Assembly (NCBI GenBank): GCA_021793375.1
Contig: JAJYSY010000002.1
Location: forward strand, 1-64,000
Reading direction: 5' to 3'
DNA: 64,000 bases
DNA from: Bacteroidota bacterium
Lineage (GTDB): Bacteria > Bacteroidota > Bacteroidia > Flavobacteriales > Flavobacteriaceae
Shown: positions 1 to 8,381 of the stretch, in pieces
How the letters are laid out: each line of letters begins with the position of its first letter
How positions within the stretch are numbered: position 1 is the stretch's first letter
Notes under the pieces: generated by a model
What the model saw: the letters and a program-made list of their open reading frames with translations, nothing else
What the model was told of the DNA's origin: nothing
The model's database searches: none
Position numbers and translations under genes: made by a program

Positions 1-70
1 TGATTTTCAAAGCATGAAGATACTAAATCTCTACGATTTCTCCTAATAATTAATCTTAGAAAAAGAAAAA

Positions 71-96
71 AGCTGCCCCAGTTATGAGACAGCTTC
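71..96 (-). terminator. Rho-independent terminator of the FKBP gene
   Basis: A 10-bp stem (71-80 pairing with 87-96, with G-T wobbles in its lower part) and a 6-base loop are followed on the minus strand by a T-rich run (TTTTTTCTTTTT, reading out to about position 59). It lies 23 bases past the stop codon of the FKBP gene, so it is the probable end of that transcript. Positions 1-58 hold nothing I can assign. Confidence 0.75.
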
Positions 97-119
97 TTGA
101 GAATATACTTATTTCTCTA

Positions 120-548
120 TTAGTTAATTTCAACAACTTCTATCTCGAAATTAAGCTCTTTTCCTGCTAAAGGGTGATTTGCATCTACAACAATAGATTC
201 TTCTTTTACTTCAGCTATTCTTAATTGCTGCTCTCTTCCGTCAGGCATTTGTGCAGCCAATCCCATTCCTACTTCTGGTTTTATTTCTGCAGGAAGTTGA
301 GATTTAGGAATTTCTTGGAAAAGTTCTTTTTTAACTTCTCCATAAGCTTCTTCCGGAGCTATTGATATTTCCTTTTTCTCATTAAGTTCCATGTCTAACA
401 CTCCTTTCTCAAATCCGGGAATCATCATCCCCGCTCCTACTTTAAACTCAAGCGGATCGCGGTTTAATGAACTGTCAAATACTTGTCCATCATTAAGTTT
501 TCCGGTGTAGTGCACTTTTACAGTGTCGTCTTTTTTTACTCTACTCAT
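120..548 (-). CDS. FKBP-type peptidyl-prolyl cis-trans isomerase (SlyD/SlpA-like)
   Basis: Cytoplasmic prolyl isomerase and folding helper of the SlyD/SlpA branch. The N-terminus carries the FKBP core (VKVHYTGKLNDGQVFDSS, then PLEFKVGAGMMIPGFEKGV). An insert-in-flap segment follows (EKKEISIAPEEAYGE, then the AAQMPDGR region), and the core closes with HPLAGKELNFEIEVVEI, which is typical of SlyD-like proteins. The His/Cys-rich metal-binding tail of E. coli SlyD is absent. I place the start at the ATG giving MSRVKKDDTVKV, where family similarity begins. An in-frame ATG 42 bases upstream (position 590) is also possible and is the first ATG after the predicted transcription start. The gene is single, with its own promoter and terminator. 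Confidence 0.9.
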   Translation of the reverse strand: MSRVKKDDTVKVHYTGKLNDGQVFDSSLNRDPLEFKVGAGMMIPGFEKGVLDMELNEKKEISIAPEEAYGEVKKELFQEIPKSQLPAEIKPEVGMGLAAQMPDGREQQLRIAEVKEESIVVDANHPLAGKELNFEIEVVEIN

Positions 549-609
549 AAATAGAATTTTGTAATTATTCTGTGGAAATGAATTTTTCATTTCCGATTTT
601 TTAGAAATG

Positions 610-617
610 CAAAGTTA
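610..617 (-). promoter_or_regulatory. Predicted -7 element for the FKBP gene
   Basis: On the minus strand the sequence reads TAACTTTG, a full match to the Bacteroidota -7 consensus TAnnTTTG. It lies 20 bases from the upstream candidate ATG and about 60 bases from the preferred one. No convincing -33 TTG was found at the usual spacing. Confidence 0.5.
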
Positions 618-695
618 TAAAGAAGATATCATCTAACCACAGAAAAAACTGTTTTTCAGCTTATTAAATTCTCTTGTTAATTGTTATCAAACAAA

Positions 696-1655
696 TTATT
701 CTCCTCCTTCATCTGCCGGAGTTAAATTATACTCTTGTCCTCCGTCTTTATCATTAGGATTTTTTATTTTTTCATCAGTAGAATGAAAGTCAAACCTATA
801 AGATGCTCCTATTCCAATTTGCCAACGGAAAGGCGTGTTTTTAAAGTTAACCATTCCTGATAAATCCACCTGAAGATCAGGCATAATCAAATAAGCTCCT
901 CCCAACCTCAATAATTCATCGCTATAAAAATCATCTATAATAGTTTGAAATTCCGCAAAAATTGTGGAACGCATCCCCACAGCTTGTGTAAAGGTAAATA
1001 TAGCAGAATATCTTTTGTGGTCATCGGTCAATCGATCTGCAATAAAATTCATTACCAATGCTGAATTTCCCCAATTGTGTTGAGTTATCAAAGCCAATTT
1101 TAAACTGGAATTTGCAATTTCTCCACCAAAAAAAGGATAACCTTCCGGACGACTTCCCGGGGTGAAATTATATCCTGCATAAACAGAAACAGCCGGCAAT
1201 AAATCTCGCCATTGAAAGCTGTTGTTTGCTTTCCAACTATACAGATTTGGTTTTTCAAATTCCCTCATTTTATAAGGATCATATACCAAATATTTTGCGC
1301 CAATAGTGTTTGATCTAAAATTTGAAGAAGAAACCGTTTCTGTGGTTCCGCCAACAGGAATTTCTTGTTTAATAAAATTAAAATCTCCGCGAATATTCAA
1401 TTCCAGATTTTCTAAAAGCAAACCATATCTGATTTCATATTCCGATCCGAAATTCTTGGTTTTTATATCTGTTAAATCATGTTTATCCACTCCATAATAA
1501 GGTCCGACTTCTACTTGAATAACATCTCGTCCTACCGCAAAACCACCCTGAGAAACTCCGGGACGATTTGCGTTTATGGTTTCTGTATATTGCGCATACA
1601 TGGAGGGAGAAAATCCTATGGTGAATAAAAAAATTATAAGCAGTATTTTTTTCAT
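696..1655 (-). CDS. Outer-membrane beta-barrel protein, transporter/MetA-pathway-like
   Basis: Secreted 319-residue protein with a signal peptide (MKKILLIIFLFTIGF, cleavage after YAQ). The mature protein opens with ETINANRPGVSQGGFAVG and alternates short hydrophobic beta strands with loops, as in the barrel family related to the 'MetA pathway of phenol degradation' proteins (PF13557) that is widespread in Bacteroidota. It should sit in the outer membrane, but its substrate cannot be read from sequence. The acidic C-terminus (EYNLTPADEGGE) extends beyond the last strand (YRFDFHS). It is monocistronic, with its own promoter. The family call is by pattern recognition, so moderate confidence. Confidence 0.65.
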   Translation of the reverse strand: MKKILLIIFLFTIGFSPSMYAQYTETINANRPGVSQGGFAVGRDVIQVEVGPYYGVDKHDLTDIKTKNFGSEYEIRYGLLLENLELNIRGDFNFIKQEIPVGGTTETVSSSNFRSNTIGAKYLVYDPYKMREFEKPNLYSWKANNSFQWRDLLPAVSVYAGYNFTPGSRPEGYPFFGGEIANSSLKLALITQHNWGNSALVMNFIADRLTDDHKRYSAIFTFTQAVGMRSTIFAEFQTIIDDFYSDELLRLGGAYLIMPDLQVDLSGMVNFKNTPFRWQIGIGASYRFDFHSTDEKIKNPNDKDGGQEYNLTPADEGGE

Positions 1656-1673
1656 TTTCTAAGTTTTAGCATT

Positions 1674-1681
1674 CAAATATA
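1674..1681 (-). promoter_or_regulatory. Predicted -7 element (TATATTTG) with -33 TTG
   Basis: The minus strand reads TATATTTG at 1681-1674 and has a TTG at 1702-1700, with 18 bases between them. This is a good Bacteroidota sigma-A-type promoter for the outer-membrane barrel gene starting at 1655. Confidence 0.6.
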
Positions 1682-1724
1682 AATATTTTAAGTTTTTTGC
1701 AACTTCTTTTAATTATCTAATTGA

Positions 1725-1732
1725 TATTTTTG
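1725..1732 (+). promoter_or_regulatory. Predicted -7 element for DUF4834-YfhO operon
   Basis: TATTTTTG matches TAnnTTTG and lies 16 bases before the ATG at 1749. It is divergent from the barrel-gene promoter, leaving only about 40 bases between the two -7 elements. Confidence 0.5.
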
Positions 1733-1748
1733 TGAAAATTATCATTTT

Positions 1749-2027
1749 ATGATTACAGCATCTTTAACTGGTTTTTTCAAAACACTGTTTATTCTTGTCG
1801 GAATTTATCTGTTGTTAAGAATCTTGTTAAGGCGTTTTATGCCGTATATTCTTCAGTTTTTTATCCGTAGAATGGCTTCAAAAGCGGAACAAAAATTTCA
1901 CGCTCAAAATTCTAATTTTAATTCTAAAAAGAAAATAGGAAAAACCTCAATAGATTATATTCCGCCAAACAAATACAAATCTAATAAAGACTCCGGAGAA
2001 TATATTGATTACGAAGAAATTGATTAG
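1749..2027 (+). CDS. DUF4834 family small membrane protein
   Basis: Protein of 92 residues with one N-terminal membrane helix (TGFFKTLFILVGIYLLLRILL), a basic stretch (RRFMPYILQFFIRRM) and a hydrophilic cytoplasmic tail ending in GEYIDYEEID. Size and layout match the DUF4834 family of Flavobacteriia, which has no known function. It sits 33 bases upstream of the YfhO gene on the same strand and probably shares its transcript, so a supporting role in surface-polymer or membrane-protein biology is possible but unproven. Confidence 0.75.
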   Translation: MITASLTGFFKTLFILVGIYLLLRILLRRFMPYILQFFIRRMASKAEQKFHAQNSNFNSKKKIGKTSIDYIPPNKYKSNKDSGEYIDYEEID

Positions 2028-2060
2028 TTTTACGACTTTTCAGTATTATAATCATTTCTC

Positions 2061-4493
2061 ATGACTTTTGATTTAAAAAAACTTTTACCTCATATCCTTA
2101 TTATTCTTGGGTTTATCGTAGCTTCTTTAGCTTATTTTAACCCTGTTTTAAGCGGAGAAAAAATTTTTCAAAGTGATATTCAGCAATCTCGTGGAATGAC
2201 CCGCCAAGCTGATGACTTCAGAAAAGAACATCAAGAAGAAACTTATTGGGTAGATAACGCTTTTGGAGGAATGCCCTCTTATTTAATCAACAAGCGTTAT
2301 CCTGATAATTTCATAAGAAATGTAGATAAAACAATACGTTTTTTACCCAGACCGGCAGATTACCTTTTTCTTTATTTTGTTGGACTTTATGTGTTGTTTT
2401 TAGTTTTAAAAATAGATTATAAATTAGCCGCTGTTGGAGCTTTAGCTTTTGGTTTTTCTACTTATCTCATCATCATTTTAGGAGTTGGACACAACGCAAA
2501 AGCACACGCTATTGCTTATATGCCCTTGGTTTTAGCAGGTATTTTCTCCGTTTTTCGAAAAAAATATTTCTGGGGCGGTATTTTACTCGCTCTCAGTTTA
2601 GCTTTAGAGATTTATACCGGGCATTTTCAAATCACCTACTATTTATTATTGGTGGTCTTAATCATCGGAATTGCACATCTTTATCAAGCTTTTAAAGACA
2701 AAAAACTCAAAGAATTTTTTACCGCCATCGGAGTGATGGTGATTGCATTAATTTTAGGAATTGCTTCCAATGCCACTACTTTATTGACTTCAAAAGAATA
2801 TACAGATTTCAGTACACGCGGAGATACCGGATTGACAATTTCAAAAGACGGAAGTGAAAAACCCTCCAGCGGATTAAGCTATGAATACATCACAGAATAT
2901 AGCTACGGAATTGCAGAAACAATGAACCTGTTTATTCCCAGATTTATGGGAGGAGCAAGCACAGAATCCTTAGATGAAAACTCTAATTCTTATCAAAGTT
3001 TAATCGATTATGGATTACCTGCTCCGCAAGCCAAAGAAATCGTACAAAATCTTCCTACTTATTGGGGAGAACAACCCATTGTCGCAGCTCCAAATTATGT
3101 GGGTGCCAGTGTGATTTTTCTATTTATTTTAGCTTTATATTTAGTAAAAGGTAGATTAAAATGGTGGGTGGTCGGCTCCGGGATTTTAGCTTTATTGCTT
3201 TCTTGGGGAGATCATTTTAGTATTTTAACCAAGTTTTTCATAGATTATATTCCTTTATACTCAAAATTTAGAACCGTTTCTATGGTTCAAATAATTTTAC
3301 AATTCCTTATTCCTTTCTTTGGAATTTATGGATTGAGTAAAATATTTTCTGATAAAATTGATCTACAGGAAAAAACACACGCTTTAAAATGGGCAACGAT
3401 TATCACCGGAGGAGTAAGCTTATTTTTCTTGCTTTTCAAAAACATGCTTTTTGATTTTTCAGGAGCTTATGACAGTTATTATTTGCAAAATTTAGGTCCC
3501 GATTTTGTTGATGCCATCAAACAAGATCGAATCGATATGCTCAATGCTGATGCAATTAGAAGTTTGATTTTTGTGTTGATTTCTGCTTTGATTATTTATG
3601 CTTTCCTCAAAAATAAACTGAAACAAAATTTAAGCATCGGACTTTTTGCTGTGTTGATTTTAATTGATTTGATAAGTGTAGATAAAAAATATGTCAACAA
3701 AAAAGATTTCATAAAACCAAGTGAATATGCAACTGCTTTTCAAGCTTACGATGCAGACAAGCAAATTATGAAGGATAAAGAACACTTCAAAGTTTTAGAT
3801 CTTTCTACCAATCCGATGAACTCTGCAAGAGCTTCTTATTTCCACAGTTCCTTAGGCGGATATCACGCTGCAAAACCCGGACGTATGCAAGAATTATATG
3901 ATTTTCATATTGCAGAAGGACGAGATCAAGTAATCAATATGTTGAACACAAAATATTTTATCCTTGAAAATGATGGAGAAGTTTTTGCTCAATTAAACCC
4001 GGATAGAAATGGACCTGCTTGGTTTGTAAATAAAGTTCTTTTCGTAGATTCTGCCAATGAAGAAATCAAAGCTTTAGATAGCATCAATACCAAAAAAACA
4101 GCGGTGGTTAATTCTATTTATAAAGACAACTTTAATCAACAAGAATTTGCTTCTCATTCAGAAGATCAAATTCATTTAGAAAGTTATCAACCCAATGAGT
4201 TAACTTATTCTTACACACTTCAAGAAGATAGATTTGCTGTTTTTTCAGAAATATATTATCCAAAAGGTTGGGAAGTAAAAATTGATGGAAAAGAAGTAGA
4301 AATGATTCCAACAAATTATGTTTTACGCGGAGTTATTTTGCCAAAAGGAGAACATGAAATTACTTTTAAGTTTGATCCAAGAATTATTAAAGTTGGTAGT
4401 TCCATCACGCTTTCTACCGGAATTTTATTTTTAATTTTAATTATAGGAGGAGTATTTTTTAACTTTAAAAAGAGAAAAAACCTAAACGCTTAA
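2061..4493 (+). CDS. YfhO family polytopic membrane protein
   Basis: Large (810 aa) inner-membrane protein with about 12-14 hydrophobic helices and a soluble C-terminal region (about residues 560-775), followed by one last helix and a basic tail (FKKRKNLNA). This is the layout of YfhO proteins (PF09586), which in Firmicutes are tied to glycosylation of cell-wall polymers and resemble GT-C glycosyltransferases. An acidic periplasmic loop after helix 1 (about residues 40-80) could hold the catalytic carboxylates expected of GT-C enzymes. It is followed 13 bases later by a cytoplasmic glycosyltransferase. The pair may help build or modify a surface glycan; the acceptor is unknown. Confidence 0.85.
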   Translation: MTFDLKKLLPHILIILGFIVASLAYFNPVLSGEKIFQSDIQQSRGMTRQADDFRKEHQEETYWVDNAFGGMPSYLINKRYPDNFIRNVDKTIRFLPRPADYLFLYFVGLYVLFLVLKIDYKLAAVGALAFGFSTYLIIILGVGHNAKAHAIAYMPLVLAGIFSVFRKKYFWGGILLALSLALEIYTGHFQITYYLLLVVLIIGIAHLYQAFKDKKLKEFFTAIGVMVIALILGIASNATTLLTSKEYTDFSTRGDTGLTISKDGSEKPSSGLSYEYITEYSYGIAETMNLFIPRFMGGASTESLDENSNSYQSLIDYGLPAPQAKEIVQNLPTYWGEQPIVAAPNYVGASVIFLFILALYLVKGRLKWWVVGSGILALLLSWGDHFSILTKFFIDYIPLYSKFRTVSMVQIILQFLIPFFGIYGLSKIFSDKIDLQEKTHALKWATIITGGVSLFFLLFKNMLFDFSGAYDSYYLQNLGPDFVDAIKQDRIDMLNADAIRSLIFVLISALIIYAFLKNKLKQNLSIGLFAVLILIDLISVDKKYVNKKDFIKPSEYATAFQAYDADKQIMKDKEHFKVLDLSTNPMNSARASYFHSSLGGYHAAKPGRMQELYDFHIAEGRDQVINMLNTKYFILENDGEVFAQLNPDRNGPAWFVNKVLFVDSANEEIKALDSINTKKTAVVNSIYKDNFNQQEFASHSEDQIHLESYQPNELTYSYTLQEDRFAVFSEIYYPKGWEVKIDGKEVEMIPTNYVLRGVILPKGEHEITFKFDPRIIKVGSSITLSTGILFLILIIGGVFFNFKKRKNLNA

Positions 4494-4506
4494 AAAATAA
4501 AAGCTG

Positions 4507-5793
4507 ATGAAAAAAGTATTAATTATCACTTATTATTGGCCTCCAGCAGGAGGCCCGGGAGTGCAGCGTTGGTTAAAATTTGTAAAATATCTTCCGGATT
4601 TTGGAATAGAACCTATTGTTTTTATTCCAGAAAATCCTACTTATCCGATTCAAGACAAAAGTTTATTTGAGGAAGTTTCTCCGAACTTAAAAGTCATCAA
4701 ACAACCTATTTTTGAACCTTATAAATTCGCTAATTTAATAGCTAAAAAGAAAACAAATCAATTCAGCAGCGGAATTATAGATCCACAAAAAGAACAAACT
4801 TTTTTACAAAAAACAATGCTGAGTATTCGCGGAAATCTCTTTATTCCGGATGCGCGAAAATTTTGGATAAATCCTTCAACAAAATTTTTAAAATCCTATG
4901 TAAAAAAACATCAAATCAACACCATAATCACTACAGGTCCACCACATAGTGTCCACCTCATTGGATTAAAGCTAAAGCAAAAATTAAATTTAAAATGGAT
5001 TGCAGATTTTAGAGATCCGTGGACGAAAATTAGTTATCATAAAAGACTAAGGTTGAGTAAGTATTCACAAAAAAGACATCGCCAACTTGAAGCAACAGTC
5101 CTTAAAAATACTAATCATATTATTACAACAAGTTGTAAAACAAAACAAGACTTTAAAAAAATTACAAATCAGCCAATAACAGTAATTACCAACGGATATG
5201 ACATTTACTATAAAAAAAATACACAAACCCTCGATAATACTTTTACTCTTTCACATATAGGTAATTTACTTTCCGGAAGAAACCCTGAAAATCTTTGGAT
5301 TGCCCTTAGTGAATTAATAGAAGAATACCCAAAAATAAAGTCCCAATTAAAAATTCAATTTATCGGAAAATTAAGTGATGAAACTGTACAAAGCCTTAAC
5401 TTAAACAAATTGGCTCCATATATAAAAATAATAGATTATGTACCTCATAAAAAAGCTATAGAATATCAGAAAAAATCTCAAATTCTTCTTTTGATTGAAG
5501 TAGATAGTAAAGAAACTCGAGAAATTATTCCTGGAAAACTTTTTGAATATTTAAACGCAAAAAGACCTATCTTGGCTATTGGCCCAAAAGATTGGGAAGT
5601 AAAGAAAATCATTGAAGAAACCAATAGCGGTTTTTGTTTTTCTTTTCAAGACAAAAAAGAAATAAAATCTGTTTTACTCACTTTTTTTAAAGCCTATCAA
5701 AAAGGGAAATTAACTGTAGATTCTAAAAACATCGCACAATATCATCGGAAAAATCTCACCAAAAATTTAAGCGAAATCATCAAAAGTCTTTAA
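4507..5793 (+). CDS. Glycosyltransferase family 4-like (GT-B fold)
   Basis: 428-residue GT-B glycosyltransferase. The N-terminus MKKVLIITYYWPPAGGPGVQ is the typical GT4 acceptor-domain start with a Gly-rich loop, and the middle has the ADFRDPW motif common in this Bacteroidota group. The nucleotide-sugar domain is visible from about residue 245 (LSHIGNLLSGRNPENL) to EIIPGKLFEYLNAKRPILAI, which holds the conserved E of the EX7E-like motif. It is cytoplasmic and likely acts on polysaccharide or lipid-linked glycan precursors. It follows the YfhO gene and ends 3 bases from the stop codon of the convergent ABC exporter gene. Donor sugar unknown. Confidence 0.85.
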   Translation: MKKVLIITYYWPPAGGPGVQRWLKFVKYLPDFGIEPIVFIPENPTYPIQDKSLFEEVSPNLKVIKQPIFEPYKFANLIAKKKTNQFSSGIIDPQKEQTFLQKTMLSIRGNLFIPDARKFWINPSTKFLKSYVKKHQINTIITTGPPHSVHLIGLKLKQKLNLKWIADFRDPWTKISYHKRLRLSKYSQKRHRQLEATVLKNTNHIITTSCKTKQDFKKITNQPITVITNGYDIYYKKNTQTLDNTFTLSHIGNLLSGRNPENLWIALSELIEEYPKIKSQLKIQFIGKLSDETVQSLNLNKLAPYIKIIDYVPHKKAIEYQKKSQILLLIEVDSKETREIIPGKLFEYLNAKRPILAIGPKDWEVKKIIEETNSGFCFSFQDKKEIKSVLLTFFKAYQKGKLTVDSKNIAQYHRKNLTKNLSEIIKSL

Positions 5794-5796
5794 GAT

Positions 5797-7554
5797 CTAA
5801 ACAGAAGCAAACTGAACTTCATGCAGTTTTTTATAGTATCCGCCTTCTTTCTTCAATAATTCATAATGTGTTCCCTGCTCCACAATTTTTCCTTTTTCCA
5901 TCACAATAATATTATCTGCTTTTTTGATGGTCGCCAATCTATGGGCAATAATTATAGAAGTTCTTCCCTCCGTTATTTTTTCTGTAGCCTGTTGAATTAA
6001 TAATTCACTGTTGGTATCTACAGAAGAAGTAGCTTCGTCTAAAATCAAAATACTGGGTTTACTGACATAAGCTCTTAAAAATGAAATCAATTGACGCTGC
6101 CCGGAAGATAACATCACTCCTCTTTCTTTTACATTATAATCATATCCTCCCGGCAAGCTGCTGATAAAATCATGTACGCCTATTTTTTTAGCAGATTCAA
6201 TAACTTCTTCGCGGGTGATTTCAGGATTATTTAAAGTGATATTATTTAAAATTGAATCTGCAAACAGGAAAACATCTTGTAAAACTACTGCGATTTCCTC
6301 GCGTAAAGATGCTAAAGTAATGTCTTTTATATTTACCCCATCAACCAAGATTTCTCCTTCATCAATTTCATAAAATCTGCTGAGTAAATTGATAATTGTA
6401 GATTTTCCTGCTCCTGTGGCTCCAACAATAGCAATAGTTTGGCCAGCTTTTACTTCTAAAGAAATTCCGCGTAAAACTTCTTCTCCTTTTAAATAACTAA
6501 AACGAACATCTTTAAAAGTAATATTTCCTTTAATATCCTTAATTTCTTCTGTTCCTTCATCAGCAATATAAGATTCTGTGTCCAAAACCTTAAACACTCT
6601 ATTTGCCGCCACCATTCCCATTTGCATGGTGTTAAATTGGTTTGCCAATTGTCTTAAAGGTCTGAAAAGAATCTGAATCAACTGCAAAAACATTACAATC
6701 ACACCAAAGCTTAAATTGGCGTCTTTCATAATATTCATCCCGCCATACCAAACCACTAAACCAATAGTAAAAGAACTGGCAATATCTGCAATTGGAAAAT
6801 AAAATGAGTTATACCAAACTGTTTTTATCCAAGCTTTTCTGTGTTTGTCATTAATCTTTTTAAATCTTTCATATTCTGTTTTTTCCCTTCCAAAAATCTG
6901 AACAATTTTCATTCCGGTGAGGTGTTCTTGCACAAAAGAATTCAGATTTGCCACTTGATTTCTAACATCTTCAAAAGCTATTTTCATTTTCTTTTGAAAA
7001 ACTCTTGTGGCGTACATAATAAAAGGCATCACTGCCATTACCAAAAGTGTTAGTTTCCAGTTTTGATAAAACATCACAATCAAAACCACAGACATTTTCA
7101 GTAAATCACTGACAATCATAAAAAGTCCTTCACTAAAAACACTGGCAATGGTTTCTATATCACTAACTGCTCGTGTTACCAATCTTCCGACAGAAGAGCG
7201 ATCGTAATATTGTTTTTTGAACGCTGTCATTCTTTTAAAAAGTTTTGTTCTGATATCGCGAATCACCATCTGCCCCAACCAATTGGCGTAATACACAAAT
7301 AAAAACTGAAAAACTACTTCCAGAATTAAAGCAATTCCCATCAAACTGATGAAAAAAACCAATTGAGAATAATCTTTGGGAACTATTCCTTCGTCGATGG
7401 TTATTTTTGTTAAATAAGGACGAGCTACTCCAAAAAAAGACAATAAAATTGCTGCTAAAGCAACAAAATAGAAAACCAATTTATAAGGTTTTGTATATTT
7501 CAACAGTCGTTTAAACAACTGCATATCAAATATTTCTCCTGTTTTTGAAGACAT
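5797..7554 (-). CDS. MsbA-like ABC exporter (fused permease and ATPase)
   Basis: Half-size type IV ABC exporter of 585 residues, expected to work as a homodimer in the inner membrane. The six-helix transmembrane domain (about residues 15-320) is followed by the nucleotide-binding domain: Walker A GATGAGKST (about 380), Q-loop VVLQDVF, signature LSSGQRQL, Walker B ILILDEATSSVD and the H-loop IIAHRLAT. All catalytic residues are present. The family includes the lipid A flippase MsbA and multidrug exporters, and substrate cannot be decided from sequence. It starts inside the truA stop codon (TAATG overlap), so the two are translationally coupled. Confidence 0.9.
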   Translation of the reverse strand: MSSKTGEIFDMQLFKRLLKYTKPYKLVFYFVALAAILLSFFGVARPYLTKITIDEGIVPKDYSQLVFFISLMGIALILEVVFQFLFVYYANWLGQMVIRDIRTKLFKRMTAFKKQYYDRSSVGRLVTRAVSDIETIASVFSEGLFMIVSDLLKMSVVLIVMFYQNWKLTLLVMAVMPFIMYATRVFQKKMKIAFEDVRNQVANLNSFVQEHLTGMKIVQIFGREKTEYERFKKINDKHRKAWIKTVWYNSFYFPIADIASSFTIGLVVWYGGMNIMKDANLSFGVIVMFLQLIQILFRPLRQLANQFNTMQMGMVAANRVFKVLDTESYIADEGTEEIKDIKGNITFKDVRFSYLKGEEVLRGISLEVKAGQTIAIVGATGAGKSTIINLLSRFYEIDEGEILVDGVNIKDITLASLREEIAVVLQDVFLFADSILNNITLNNPEITREEVIESAKKIGVHDFISSLPGGYDYNVKERGVMLSSGQRQLISFLRAYVSKPSILILDEATSSVDTNSELLIQQATEKITEGRTSIIIAHRLATIKKADNIIVMEKGKIVEQGTHYELLKKEGGYYKKLHEVQFASV

Positions 7555-8300
7555 TAATTCAGTTTTAAATTTTCCGGATAAGTAATTTTATGTAAAAATA
7601 GCCCTTTTGCAGCCATAGATTTTCCTGCTCTGCTTCTATTTTTACTTTTTAATATTTCTTCTAAATCCGATAAAGTTTTTTTTCTTTTTCCAATTTCTAA
7701 TAAAGTTCCTACAATTGCTCTAACCATATTTCTTAAAAACCGATCAGCAACTATAGTAAAAATCAATTGATCTTCTATTTTTTGCCAATCAGCTTTTTCT
7801 ATTTTACAATTATAAGTTCTTACATCTGTTTTTACTTTTGAAAAACATTGAAAATCAGTATGTTTTTTTAGTATTTCACAAGCTTCATTCATAATATCCA
7901 CTTCTATTTTTCCGGGAATTAAACACGAAAAATCTCTGGTAAATGGATTTTTTTCTAAAGAAATATAATATTTGTATTCTCTTGAAATCGCATCAAAACG
8001 CGCATGTGCATCAGCTTTTACCGGATATATTTGGTAAACCACAATAGCTTCTGGCAACATTCTGTTGAGTTTATAAATCAAATCTTTTGCTTTAAAAGAT
8101 TTTTCTAAATCAAAATGAGCTATAAAATGTTTGGCATGAACTCCGGTGTCTGTTCTGCCTGCTCCTATAACCTCAACTTTTTGTTGAAATATTTTTGCTA
8201 AACAAGTTTCTAAAACTTCTTGTATAGTAATAGCATTGGGTTGTTTTTGCCAACCGTGGAAATTCGTTCCATCATAAGCTAATTCTATAAAATACCTCAA
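7554..8300 (-). CDS. truA: tRNA pseudouridine synthase A
   Basis: Converts uridines 38-40 in the tRNA anticodon stem-loop to pseudouridine. The catalytic Asp lies in the motif GAGRTDTGVHA (about residues 47-57), preceded by the family start RYFIELAYDGTNFHGWQKQP and followed by SREYKYYI and FLRNMVRAIVGTLLEIG. The length (248 aa) is normal for TruA. The stop codon overlaps the start of the ABC exporter by one base. A TAACTTTG promoter element lies about 20 bases upstream. Confidence 0.95.
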   Translation of the reverse strand: MRYFIELAYDGTNFHGWQKQPNAITIQEVLETCLAKIFQQKVEVIGAGRTDTGVHAKHFIAHFDLEKSFKAKDLIYKLNRMLPEAIVVYQIYPVKADAHARFDAISREYKYYISLEKNPFTRDFSCLIPGKIEVDIMNEACEILKKHTDFQCFSKVKTDVRTYNCKIEKADWQKIEDQLIFTIVADRFLRNMVRAIVGTLLEIGKRKKTLSDLEEILKSKNRSRAGKSMAAKGLFLHKITYPENLKLN

Positions 8301-8319
8301 AACTACTTTTTAAAAAACG

Positions 8320-8327
8320 CAAAGTTA
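8320..8327 (-). promoter_or_regulatory. Predicted -7 element for truA-ABC exporter
   Basis: The minus strand reads TAACTTTG, matching TAnnTTTG, 19 bases from the truA start. No TTG was found at the preferred -33 distance. Confidence 0.45.
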
Positions 8328-8381
8328 AGATATTGCAATTGTTTTTCATAAAGAAGTGCAGACTGTTCTATTCTTTAAAAT

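Noticed and set aside
1306-1497. Antisense ORFs such as 1306-1497 (+), 20643-20846 (+), 45221-45709 (-) and similar
   Set aside because: They lie opposite well-supported genes, have compositions of complementary strand reading and no recognisable domain or promoter.
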